Shown here: positions 7,400 to 14,807 of the stretch, piece by piece
Layout: every line of letters begins with the position of its first letter
Numbering within the stretch: position 1 is the first letter of the stretch
Origin: Nocardioides alkalitolerans
Lineage (GTDB): Bacteria > Actinomycetota > Actinomycetes > Propionibacteriales > Nocardioidaceae
DNA length: 64,000 nt
NCBI GenBank assembly: GCA_038184435.1
Contig: CP116227.1
Span: 992,001 to 1,056,000 of the forward strand
Direction: 5' to 3'
Translations under genes and position numbers: made by a program
Notes under the pieces: model-generated
Databases searched by the model: none
What the model was told of the DNA's origin: nothing
Seen by the model: the letters and a program-made list of their open reading frames with translations, nothing else

Positions 7400-8817
7400 G
7401 CGCCCACTACGACGTCGTCGTCCTCGGCGCCGGTTCCGGCAACACGGTGATCGACGACCGCTTCTCCCACCTGCGCGTGGCCATCGTCGAGCGCGGTCCC
7501 TTCGGGGGCACCTGCGTCAACCGGGGCTGCATCCCGTCGAAGATGTACGTGCACGCCGCCGATCTGCTGACCGGCGCGGCGCGGGGCCCCGCCCTCGGCG
7601 TACGCACCGCGGCTCGAGCCGCCGACCAGGCGGCGTGGGAGCGGCTGCGCGGCCGCATCACCTCCCGCATCGATGCGGTGGCGGAGAGCGGTGAGGAGTA
7701 CCGGCGGGGGCTCGACTTCGTCGACGTCCTCACCGGGACGGGACGTTTCACGGGTCCGGGCGCGCTCGAGGTCGAGGACGCCGGTGGAGGCGTCACCGCG
7801 ATCACGGCCGACCAGGTCGTCATCGCGACCGGCAGCCGACCGGTGGTGCCCGACCTGCCGGGCCTCCACGACGTCCCGCACGTCACGAGCGACACCGTCA
7901 TGCGGCTGGAGGAGCTGCCGCGGCGGATGGTGGTGCTCGGTGGCGGGTACGTCGGCTGCGAGCTCGCCCACGTCTTCGCCGCGCTGGGGGTGGAGGTCGT
8001 GCAGGTCGAGAGCGAGGACCTGCTGCTGTCCGCGCAGGATGCCGACGTCGCCGAGCTGGTGACGCGCGCGGCCCGGGACCGCTGGGACGTGCGCACCGGG
8101 GCGCGGCTCGAGCGCGCAGAGCTCCTGGACGACGGCTCCGCCCGTCTCGAGCTCGACGACGGCACCCACCTCGAGACCGATCTCGTGCTCGTCGCCATCG
8201 GCCGGCAGACCAACGCCGACCTCCTCGACCTCGACCGCGCCGGGGTGCCCGTGGACGACGACGGTCGCGTGGTCGTGGACGAGCACCAGCGCGCCGCGGA
8301 CGGCGTCTGGGCCCTGGGTGACGCGAGCAGCTCGCCGCCGCTCAAGCACGTGGCCAACCAGGACGCGCGGGTCGTGCAGCACAACCTGCTCCACCCCGAC
8401 GACCTGGTGATCAGCGACCACCGCCACGTCCCGCAGGCCGTCTTCACCGAGCCGCAGGTCGCCTCGGTCGGGCTCACCGAGGCGGCGGCCCGCGAGCAGG
8501 GGATCGACCTGGCCGTCGGGCGCAAGGACGTCGCGGACACGGCCTACGGCTGGGCCCTGCAGACCGATCCGGACGACGACGACCCGGCCGGCCCCGGCGG
8601 CTTCGCGAAGGTGCTCGTCGACCGCCGCACCGGGCTGCTCGTCGGGGCGCACGTCGTGGGGCCGATGGCGGCGACGCTGATCCAGCCGCTCATCCAGGCC
8701 ATCAGCAGCGACGTACCGGTGCGGGGGCTGGCGCGGGGGCAGTACTGGATCCACCCCGCACCCACCGAGCTCGTCGAGGGCGCGCTGCTGGCGGCGGAGG
8801 AGGAGCTGGGCGGGTGA
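7396..8817 (+). CDS. mtr: Mycothione reductase
   Basis: 473 residues from GTG at 7396. It is a FAD/NAD(P)H disulfide reductase: FAD site VVVLGAGSGN, redox pair C40-VNRG-C45 (GGTCVNRGCIPSKMYVHAADL), NAD(P) site VVLGGGYVGCE, second FAD motif WALGDAS, and the C-terminal interface HPAPTE with catalytic His about 453. The sequence SKMYVHAADL and the ending GQYWIHPAPTELVE are typical of Mtr rather than lipoamide dehydrogenase. It reduces mycothiol disulfide with NADPH in the cytoplasm, keeping the main actinobacterial thiol reduced. The FAD motif lacks the third Gly of GxGxxG (GAGSGN), which is usual in Mtr. It is slightly longer than typical Mtr. Terminated by the hairpin at 8822-8841. Confidence 0.9.
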   Translation: MSAHYDVVVLGAGSGNTVIDDRFSHLRVAIVERGPFGGTCVNRGCIPSKMYVHAADLLTGAARGPALGVRTAARAADQAAWERLRGRITSRIDAVAESGEEYRRGLDFVDVLTGTGRFTGPGALEVEDAGGGVTAITADQVVIATGSRPVVPDLPGLHDVPHVTSDTVMRLEELPRRMVVLGGGYVGCELAHVFAALGVEVVQVESEDLLLSAQDADVAELVTRAARDRWDVRTGARLERAELLDDGSARLELDDGTHLETDLVLVAIGRQTNADLLDLDRAGVPVDDDGRVVVDEHQRAADGVWALGDASSSPPLKHVANQDARVVQHNLLHPDDLVISDHRHVPQAVFTEPQVASVGLTEAAAREQGIDLAVGRKDVADTAYGWALQTDPDDDDPAGPGGFAKVLVDRRTGLLVGAHVVGPMAATLIQPLIQAISSDVPVRGLARGQYWIHPAPTELVEGALLAAEEELGG

Positions 8818-8821
8818 CACT

Positions 8822-8841
8822 TTCCCCGGTCAGCCGGGGAA
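8822..8841 (+). terminator. Perfect hairpin after mtr
   Basis: TTCCCCGG-TCAG-CCGGGGAA, an 8-bp perfect stem with a 4-nt loop starting 5 bp after the mtr stop. Confidence 0.65.
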
Positions 8842-8845
8842 CACG

Positions 8846-8879
8846 CCGCTTTGACCATCAAAGTTGATGGTCAAAGCGG
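8846..8879. repeat. 34-bp perfect palindrome (candidate operator)
   Basis: CCGCTTTGACCATCAA (8846-8861), AG, TTGATGGTCAAAGCGG (8864-8879): 16-bp arms with no mismatch. It lies 4 bp beyond the mtr terminator and 26 bp upstream of the ATG at 8906. The core ATCAA-N2-TTGAT resembles MarR-family boxes, so an operator for the small downstream gene is possible; a second terminator hairpin is the alternative. Confidence 0.6.
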
Positions 8880-8905
8880 TCGGTTCGGTGCAGGCTGATG
8901 CCGAA

Positions 8906-9298
8906 ATGGGACGAGATCGCGGGGAGACGTTCGCGCAGATCGTCGCGCGCACGCTGGCCGAACCGCCCCGGCCCGAGCCGGAGGACCCGTCGACGCCGCG
9001 GCTGCCGGACGGGCGCCGGCTCACCGAGGTGCGGTCGGCGCTGACGCCCGACGAGGCGCGCGACCTCGTCGCCGGCGGGGCGCTCCTCGCGTTCGAGGGC
9101 TGCGGCTGCGGTGGGGGACCGGGCTGCGAGCCGCGGTGGTACGACGCGGACGAGCGCCGCCGGGCGACCACCGTCGTGCCACGGATCCGCGCCAAGACGC
9201 ACCCGGGCTGGATCGACCTCTGGAGCCCGGTGGACGACGCCGCGACGCACGTCGTCCACGTCCACGGCGAGGTGCTCTGGGGCGACCTCATGTGGTGA
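8906..9298 (+). CDS. Conserved hypothetical protein with Cys-rich motif
   Basis: 130 residues from ATG at 8906 (the first in-frame ATG after the palindrome). I do not recognise the family. It has no signal peptide and no membrane segment. A central cysteine cluster, GCGCGGGPGC, followed by WYDADERRR, could bind metal; the C-terminal half contains HVVHVHGEVLWGD with three His. It lies alone between mtr and ppnP, with a 34-bp palindrome at its promoter. A metal-responsive or redox-related role is possible but unproven. GC content and codon pattern match neighbours. Confidence 0.6.
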   Translation: MGRDRGETFAQIVARTLAEPPRPEPEDPSTPRLPDGRRLTEVRSALTPDEARDLVAGGALLAFEGCGCGGGPGCEPRWYDADERRRATTVVPRIRAKTHPGWIDLWSPVDDAATHVVHVHGEVLWGDLMW

Positions 9299-9324
9299 GC
9301 GCGGCCCCTCTAGGCTCACGGCCC

Positions 9325-9648
9325 GTGACCAGCGACGACGCGACCTACGCGAACGTGACCCTCGACCCGCGCGCCAACGTCTACTTCGACGGTGGCTGCG
9401 TGAGCCACACCTTCCACCTGGCCGACGGGACGCGGAAGTCCGCCGGGGTCATCTTCCCGGGCTCGTTCGAGTTCGGCACCGGGGAGCCCGAGGTCATGGA
9501 GCTCAACGCGGGCCGCTGCCGGGTGCTGCTGCCCGGCGCCGACGGCTGGGTCGAGCACGGCGCGGGCGAGTCGTTCGCGGTGCCCGGCGACGCGTCGTTC
9601 TCGATCGAGGTGCTGGAGACGCTGGGATACGTCTGCCACTACGGCTGA
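9325..9648 (+). CDS. ppnP: Pyrimidine/purine nucleoside phosphorylase PpnP
   Basis: 107 residues, matching PpnP (formerly DUF1255) from end to end: NVYFDGGCVSHTF, VIFPGSFEFGTGEPEVMELNAG, FAVPGDASFSIEV and the C-terminal YVCHYG. PpnP is a small cupin that phosphorolyses several nucleosides to base and ribose-1-phosphate. Start GTG at 9325; TAGGCT (9311-9316) lies 8 nt upstream, suggesting a leaderless mRNA. Monocistronic by spacing. Confidence 0.93.
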   Translation: MTSDDATYANVTLDPRANVYFDGGCVSHTFHLADGTRKSAGVIFPGSFEFGTGEPEVMELNAGRCRVLLPGADGWVEHGAGESFAVPGDASFSIEVLETLGYVCHYG

Positions 9649-9710
9649 CGCGCGTCGAACGGCTAGCGTGCCGGTCTCGTAAATCGGGTGACCGGGCGCA
9701 CCCCGCGCCG

Positions 9711-9716
9711 TACGGT
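9711..9716 (+). promoter_or_regulatory. -10 box of the beta-lactamase-like gene
   Basis: TACGGT at 9711-9716 with GTGACC at 9688-9693 as -35 (17-bp spacer); the ATG at 9724 follows after 7 nt. This decides the ATG start over an in-frame GTG at 9688. Confidence 0.5.
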
Positions 9717-9723
9717 CGCGGCC

Positions 9724-10716
9724 ATGGCCATCGACACCGCCGCCCTGCACGATGCCGCGCTGGACACCGGGTTCACCGGCGCCGTGCGGGTCGACCGTGG
9801 TGACGAGGTGCTCCTCGACCGGGCCTACGGTTTGGCCGACCGGGCGCACGGGGTGGTGGCCACGACGGAGCACCGGTACGGCGTGGCGAGCGTCGCGAAG
9901 GGCGTCACGGCCCTCGCCGTGGCGAGCCTCGTCGAGGAGGGGCTCCTCGGGTGGGACGACCCGGTGCGCCCCGTGCTGGGCGACGACCTCCCGCTCGTCG
10001 ACGACGCCGTCACCGTCGACCACCTGCTGGCCCACCGCTCGGGGATCGGGGACTACATCGACGAGGCGGCAGGCGGCGAGATCACCGACCACGTGCTGAC
10101 CCGCCCGGTGCACGAGCTGGACGACACCGAGGCGTTCCTCCCCGAGCTCGACGGCCGGCCGCAGGTGTCGGCGCCGGGCGCCACGTTCGCCTACAACAAC
10201 TCCGGCTACGTGCTCCTCGCCCTCGTGGCGCAGCGCGTCAGCGGCGTCGCGTTCACGGCGCTGGCGCGGCAGCGCGTGCTCGAGCCCGCCGGCATGACGC
10301 GCAGCGGCTACCCGCGCACCGACGAGCTGCCGGGCGACGTCGCGCGCGGCTACCTCGCCGCCGACGGCCTCCGCACCAACGTGCTCCACCTGCCCGTCCG
10401 GGGGAGCGGTGACGGCGGCCTCGTGACCACCACGGCCGACCTCGCCCGTTTCTGGCGCGCGCTCCGCGCCCACCGCATCGTCGGCGAGCCGACCGTCCGA
10501 CGCCTCCTCGAGCCGACGGCGGACGTGCCGGACGAGCAGATGCGCTACGGGCGGGGCTTCTGGCTCACCGAGGACGCGGCCACGGTGGTGCTGGAGGGGT
10601 ACGACGCGGGTGTCTCCGCCCGCACCAGCCACGACCCCGACGGCGACGTCGTCGTGACGGTGGTGGCGACGACGGCAGAAGGCGCGTGGCCCGTGCTGGC
10701 GGCGCTCCGCCACTGA
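9724..10716 (+). CDS. Serine hydrolase, class C beta-lactamase / esterase EstB family
   Basis: 330 residues. The active-site motif SxxK is S56-V-A-K59 and the second motif YxN is Y157-N-N159; the fold is that of class C beta-lactamase-related hydrolases, which include esterases and D-aminopeptidases. There is no signal peptide, so the enzyme is cytoplasmic and unlikely to be a resistance beta-lactamase. Start ATG 9724 is supported by a promoter 7 nt upstream. A weak hairpin (CCCC-GTGC-GGGG near 10727) follows the stop. Substrate unknown. Confidence 0.87.
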   Translation: MAIDTAALHDAALDTGFTGAVRVDRGDEVLLDRAYGLADRAHGVVATTEHRYGVASVAKGVTALAVASLVEEGLLGWDDPVRPVLGDDLPLVDDAVTVDHLLAHRSGIGDYIDEAAGGEITDHVLTRPVHELDDTEAFLPELDGRPQVSAPGATFAYNNSGYVLLALVAQRVSGVAFTALARQRVLEPAGMTRSGYPRTDELPGDVARGYLAADGLRTNVLHLPVRGSGDGGLVTTTADLARFWRALRAHRIVGEPTVRRLLEPTADVPDEQMRYGRGFWLTEDAATVVLEGYDAGVSARTSHDPDGDVVVTVVATTAEGAWPVLAALRH

Positions 10717-10783
10717 GCGGCAGCCCCCCGTGCGGGGCGCCGTGGGGCGGGTACCGGTCCTCCACGGCAACCGAGGAGGGCTC

Positions 10784-11308
10784 ATGGCATCACCGCTGGG
10801 TGGAGACGGATCACCGGCGCGCCGCGTCGTCGACGCGGCGCTCCGGACGGGGCAGACGCTGGTCGACAAGGTCCTCCCGGGCGACCACGCCGCGGGTGAC
10901 GCCGACGCGCGCCGCGTGCTGACCATCGGGTGCGACGCCGACACGCTGCGTGACCTGTGGGGCGACCCGGTGCGGCTCGCACGCGTGCTCGCGGAGCCCT
11001 ACACGGGCGACCCGTCGACGTGGACGGTCGACGAGGTGGCGGTGGTCGACGGCGTGGTCCGCTTCCGGGCGCGCTCGGGCCAGGAGCAGCCGCTCACGGC
11101 GAGCGGCGAGGTGACGTTCCGACCGGCGCCCCAGGACCTCGGCACCGAGGTGACCCTGGCGCTCGAGCTGGACGGGCCCGACCTGGCCGCCGGCGCCGCG
11201 GCGCACAAGGCGCTCCGGCGCGCGAAGGCGCTCGCGGAGACCGGGGAGGTCCCGACGCTGGCCCACAACCCGTCCGCGCGGCACCGTCCCGAGGGAGGCG
11301 AGGGCTGA
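10784..11308 (+). CDS. SRPBCC (cyclase/dehydrase-like) protein coupled to alcohol dehydrogenase
   Basis: 174 residues from ATG at 10784 with Shine-Dalgarno GGAGGG 4 nt upstream. After a basic N-terminus the sequence RRVLTIGCDADTLRDLW begins a START/SRPBCC-like beta-strand pattern (VDEVAVVDGVVRFRA, EVTFRPAP, TEVTLALELD). A highly charged C-terminal tail follows. The stop codon overlaps the alcohol dehydrogenase start (TGATG). SRPBCC proteins bind hydrophobic ligands; here a ligand shared with the dehydrogenase is plausible. Family call is moderate: the fold is inferred from pattern and from the common pairing of such genes with formaldehyde-dehydrogenase-like enzymes in actinobacteria. Confidence 0.72.
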   Translation: MASPLGGDGSPARRVVDAALRTGQTLVDKVLPGDHAAGDADARRVLTIGCDADTLRDLWGDPVRLARVLAEPYTGDPSTWTVDEVAVVDGVVRFRARSGQEQPLTASGEVTFRPAPQDLGTEVTLALELDGPDLAAGAAAHKALRRAKALAETGEVPTLAHNPSARHRPEGGEG

Positions 11309-12474
11309 TGCGTGCGCTGACCTGGCAGGGCGTCAACCAGCTGAGCGTGGAGACGGTCCCCGACCCGCGGATCGTGAACCCCCACGACGTGGTCCTGCGC
11401 GTGCGACGCAGCGCGGTCTGCGGGTCCGACCTCCACTTCATCGGGGGCTACATCCCGACCATGCGCGAGGGCGACGTCATCGGGCACGAGTTCGTGGGCG
11501 ACGTCGTCGAGGTCGGATCGGAGGTCACCGGCGTCGGGGTGGGCGACCGCGTCGTCGTACCGTCGTTCATCGGCTGCGGCGCCTGCTGGCACTGCACCCA
11601 CGACGAGTGGTCGCTCTGCGACAACTCGCACCCCAAGCCCGAGCTGTCGGAGGTGGCGCTCGGCTACCCGACGGGCGGGATCTACGGCTACACGCACGCG
11701 TTCGGGGGGTACGCGGGCTCCAGCGCGGAGTACGTCCGCGTCCCGTACGCCGCGTCCAACTGCTTCGTCGTCCCCGAGAGCATCACGGACGACCAGGCCG
11801 TGTTCGTCTCCGACGCCGCGCCGACCGGCTGGATGGGTGCCGACTTCGCCGACATCCGGCCCGGTGACACGGTCGCCGTCTGGGGCTGCGGCGGGGTCGG
11901 CCTGATGGCCCAGAACGCAGCGCGGATCATGGGCGCCGGGCGGGTGATCGGCATCGACCTGCTGCCGGAGCGCCTCGCCCTGGCCCGGGAGATCGGGTCG
12001 GAGACGGTCGACCTGCGCTCGGTCGGCTCGCTGCAGGAGACGTTGCGCGACCTCACCGGCGGACGCGGACCGGACTCCTGCATCGAGGCCGTCGGCATGG
12101 AGGCGCAGGGCCGCGGGCTGCAGGGCGCCTACGACAAGGTGAAGCAGGCGGTGCGGCTCGAGACCGACCGCGCCACACCGTTGCGCGAGGCGGTGCTGGC
12201 CTGCCGCAAGGGCGGCACGGTGGCGGTCATCGGCGTCTGGGGCCTGCTCGACAAGTTCCCGATGGGCGCGGTGATGAACAAGGGCCTGACCGTGCGCTCG
12301 GCCCAGCAGCACGGTCAGGCCTACGTGCCGACGTTGCTCGAGCACGTGGCGGCGGGCGCGCTGCGCACCGACCTCCTCGCGACGCACGTGATGCCGCTCG
12401 AGCAGGGGCCCGAGGGCTACGCGATGTTCAAGGAGAAGGCGGACGGGTGCGTGCGGGCGGTCTTCGCGCCCTGA
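11308..12474 (+). CDS. Zinc-dependent alcohol dehydrogenase, glutathione-independent formaldehyde dehydrogenase-like
   Basis: 388 residues. Medium-chain dehydrogenase with both zinc sites: catalytic Cys38 (AVCGSDLH), His60-Glu61 (GHE), and structural cysteines GCGACWHCTHDEWSLC. The Rossmann motif is GCGGVG and the segment TGWMGADFADIRPGDTVAVWG is typical of the formaldehyde dehydrogenase-like subgroup that tightly binds NAD. Start ATG 11308 overlaps the upstream stop by one base and has a good ribosome site (GGGAGGCGAGGG). It oxidises an unknown alcohol or aldehyde hydrate. The hairpin at 12485-12506 ends the unit. Confidence 0.9.
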   Translation: MRALTWQGVNQLSVETVPDPRIVNPHDVVLRVRRSAVCGSDLHFIGGYIPTMREGDVIGHEFVGDVVEVGSEVTGVGVGDRVVVPSFIGCGACWHCTHDEWSLCDNSHPKPELSEVALGYPTGGIYGYTHAFGGYAGSSAEYVRVPYAASNCFVVPESITDDQAVFVSDAAPTGWMGADFADIRPGDTVAVWGCGGVGLMAQNAARIMGAGRVIGIDLLPERLALAREIGSETVDLRSVGSLQETLRDLTGGRGPDSCIEAVGMEAQGRGLQGAYDKVKQAVRLETDRATPLREAVLACRKGGTVAVIGVWGLLDKFPMGAVMNKGLTVRSAQQHGQAYVPTLLEHVAAGALRTDLLATHVMPLEQGPEGYAMFKEKADGCVRAVFAP

Positions 12475-12484
12475 GGTGTCGGCG

Positions 12485-12506
12485 GCCGGCCGGGGGGGCG
12501 GCCGGC
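12485..12506 (+). terminator. Hairpin after the alcohol dehydrogenase gene
   Basis: GCCGGCCG-GGGGGG-CGGCCGGC: 8-bp perfect stem with a six-G loop, 10 bp after the stop codon. Confidence 0.5.
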
Positions 12507-12557
12507 GTCACCCGGAGGTGGATTGTCGAGCACGGGGCGAGAGCGGAGGATCCGGAC

Positions 12558-13484
12558 ATGGTCGAGGTGCTGAACGTCCTCGGGGTGCCGACGAGCGCAG
12601 GGGCCTACGCCCCGGGCCAGGAGCGCGCCCCCAGCGCGTTCCGTGAGCACGGGCTGGTCGAGGCGCTGGCGTCGACGGGCTGGTGGGTGCGGGACCGTGG
12701 TGACGTCCACGGGGTGCGGTGGCGGCCGGACCCGGATCGGCCGGAGGCGATGAACGTGCCGGACGTCGTCGAGGTGGCCCGGTCCGCCGCCCGCCGGGTC
12801 GGCCAGCTGCTCGACGCGGGGGAGCACGTGCTCGTGCTGGGCGGTGACTGCTCGATCGAGGTGGGCGTCGTGGCGGGTGCGCTGGCGTCGGGTGCGTCGG
12901 TCGGGCTCGTCTACATCGACCTCGACGCCGACCTCAAGGTGCCGGAGACGGGCGAGGGGGCCCTCGACTGGATGGGGGTGGCGCACCTCCTCGACGTCCC
13001 GGGCGCGGACCCGTCGGTGGCGGGCCTGGGCCCGTGGCGACCGATGCTCGCGGGCAGCGACGTGCTGCTGCTGTCCCCGGGCAACATCACCGACTCCGAG
13101 GCGGAGATCGTGCGGGAGCGGGGGATCGAGGTGATCCCGCTGGCCGAGGTGCACGACGACCCCGTCGCCGCGGCGGACCGGGCGGCCGCCTGGGCCTCGC
13201 GGCACGACCGCCTGCTCGTGCACGTCGACGTCGACGTGCTGCGCTGGGTCGACTTCCCGATCGCGGAGAACAGCCGACGCGCGGACGGGCTCACGCTCGA
13301 CGAGCTCGGCGCCGTACTGGGTCGGCTCGTGGCCGCGCCCGCCTGGCGCGCCCTCACCGTGTGCGAGGTGAACCCCGACCACGCGCCCGACGAGGCGGCG
13401 TCGTTCGCGCGGCTCAACCGGATGCTGGCCGAGGCGTTCAGCCGCTGTCCCGCGGCCGGATCCCACCACGGGGGGCGGGCCTAG
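12558..13484 (+). CDS. Arginase/agmatinase superfamily protein with altered metal ligands
   Basis: 308 residues; ATG 12558 has Shine-Dalgarno GGAGGA 8 nt upstream. The order of motifs is that of ureohydrolases: VLGGDCS (95-99), YIDLDADL (D121, D123, D125) and HVDVDVLRW (D224, D226). In canonical arginases the first motif is GGDHS and the second DAHxD; here the two manganese-binding histidines are replaced by Cys98 and Asp123. The remaining aspartates are kept, so metal binding may persist with other chemistry. Substrate cannot be assigned; a deaminase or amidinohydrolase on a guanidino-like compound is possible. It stands alone between the alcohol dehydrogenase and the DUF2200 gene. Confidence 0.82.
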   Translation: MVEVLNVLGVPTSAGAYAPGQERAPSAFREHGLVEALASTGWWVRDRGDVHGVRWRPDPDRPEAMNVPDVVEVARSAARRVGQLLDAGEHVLVLGGDCSIEVGVVAGALASGASVGLVYIDLDADLKVPETGEGALDWMGVAHLLDVPGADPSVAGLGPWRPMLAGSDVLLLSPGNITDSEAEIVRERGIEVIPLAEVHDDPVAAADRAAAWASRHDRLLVHVDVDVLRWVDFPIAENSRRADGLTLDELGAVLGRLVAAPAWRALTVCEVNPDHAPDEAASFARLNRMLAEAFSRCPAAGSHHGGRA

Positions 13485-13501
13485 CGGCCTACGCTGACGC
13501 C

Positions 13502-13843
13502 GTGCACCGCATCTTCACGACCGCCGTGGCCGACGTCTACCCGCACTACGTGGCCAAGGTCGAGCGCAAGGGGCGCACGCGGGCCGAGCTCGACGAGGTC
13601 GTCACGTGGCTGACGGGGTTCGACGAGGTCACCCTCCAGCGGCACCTCGACGAGCGCACGACGTTCGCCGACTTCTTCGCCGCAGCGCACCTCAACCCGG
13701 GGACCGCGCTCATCACGGGCTCGGTCTGCGGGGTGAAGGTGCAGGAGGTCGAGGACCCGCTCATGCGCAAGATCCGCTACCTCGACAAGCTGGTCGACGA
13801 GCTCGCCAAGGGGCGGCCGATGACGAAGGTGCTGCGGTCGTGA
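13502..13843 (+). CDS. DUF2200 family protein
   Basis: 113 residues from GTG at 13502; TACGCT at 13490-13495 lies 6 nt upstream, so the mRNA is probably leaderless. The protein matches DUF2200 along its length: VHRIFTTAVADVYPHYVAKVERKGRTRAEL, WLTGFDE, ALITGSVCGVKV, and the C-terminal MRKIRYLDKLVDELAKG. Its function is not established; the family is small, soluble and widespread. It overlaps the amidohydrolase gene by 4 bp. Confidence 0.9.
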   Translation: MHRIFTTAVADVYPHYVAKVERKGRTRAELDEVVTWLTGFDEVTLQRHLDERTTFADFFAAAHLNPGTALITGSVCGVKVQEVEDPLMRKIRYLDKLVDELAKGRPMTKVLRS

Positions 13844-14757
13844 TCGACGCCCACCTGCACGTCGTCGACTTCCTGCAGCACCCCGTCGACGCGGGCGAGC
13901 TGGCGGCCGCGCTGGATCCGGGCAATGCGGCGGCCCTCGCTGACGGCGCCGTCGTCTTCGGCCTGCCGGTCAAGAAGAAGTGGGCGCTCTCCGAACCCGA
14001 GCGCCCGACCTACTACCTCGACGACAACGCTCCCTGCGCCACCTACAGCCTCACCGACGAGCTCGTCGCCACCGTGGTGGCCGGCCTCCCCGCCTCGGTG
14101 CGCCCCCACGTCGCGCCGCTGATCTGCGGTTTCGACCCCACGGACCGGCTCGGGGTGGAGCACGTCGTCACGATGAGCGAGCGGCACGACGGGTGGCGGG
14201 GGATCGGCGAGGTGCTCCTGCGCCACGACGACCTGACGGAGCTGACCTACGGCGAGAACGCCCGGGCGGGGCACCCCGCCCTCGACCCCGTGCTCGAGCT
14301 CTGCCGCGACCACGACTGGCCGCTCACGTTCCACCAGGACGCGAGCTCGGCGGGCCGCAGCGGCCGGTACGAGTACCTCGGCGAGGTGCGCGGCATGCTC
14401 GCCCGCCACCCCGACGTCGACCTGGTCTGGGCACACGCCGGGGTCGGTCGCCGCGTGCGCCCCGAGGGTCTCCCGGACCTGTTCGACGGTCTCCTCGGCG
14501 ACCACCCGCGGTTGCACGTCGACCTGTCCTGGGAGCTGTACGACGCGGTCGTCGGCGACGCCGGACCCGAGGCCGCCTGGCTCGACCTGGTGGCGCGGCG
14601 GTCGGACCGGTTCGTGCTCGGCAGCGACGTGTTCGGCGCGTTGGACGGGCACGCCGAGGCTTTGGGCCGCTGGCAGCGGTTGACCGACCGCCTCCCGGAC
14701 GCGGCGCGGAGCCGGGTCGAGTCCGAGAACGCGCGCCGGCTCTGGTGGCGCGCCTGA
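13840..14757 (+). CDS. Amidohydrolase family protein (metal-dependent hydrolase)
   Basis: 305 residues from GTG at 13840, overlapping the DUF2200 stop (GTGA). The N-terminal metal motif is IDAHLH (His5, His7), later metal or catalytic positions are FHQD, WAHAGV and the C-terminal LGSD, so the amidohydrolase_2 TIM barrel is complete. Members cleave amide or ester bonds or decarboxylate (for example aminocarboxymuconate-semialdehyde decarboxylase). Nothing nearby points to a pathway. The 50 bp after it are rich in GTGGTG-type simple repeats, ending at the convergent hydrolase gene. Confidence 0.87.
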   Translation: MIDAHLHVVDFLQHPVDAGELAAALDPGNAAALADGAVVFGLPVKKKWALSEPERPTYYLDDNAPCATYSLTDELVATVVAGLPASVRPHVAPLICGFDPTDRLGVEHVVTMSERHDGWRGIGEVLLRHDDLTELTYGENARAGHPALDPVLELCRDHDWPLTFHQDASSAGRSGRYEYLGEVRGMLARHPDVDLVWAHAGVGRRVRPEGLPDLFDGLLGDHPRLHVDLSWELYDAVVGDAGPEAAWLDLVARRSDRFVLGSDVFGALDGHAEALGRWQRLTDRLPDAARSRVESENARRLWWRA

Positions 14758-14807
14758 GCCGGAAGTCGTGAGGCCGTGCGGCCGTGTGGTGGTGTGGTGG
14801 TGCGGTC

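Noticed and set aside
8846..8879. The 34-bp palindrome as an insertion-sequence end
   Set aside because: There is no transposase, no second copy in the window and no target-site duplication.
9724..10716. Reporting an antibiotic-resistance beta-lactamase
   Set aside because: No signal peptide, and the family is dominated by esterases and peptidases.
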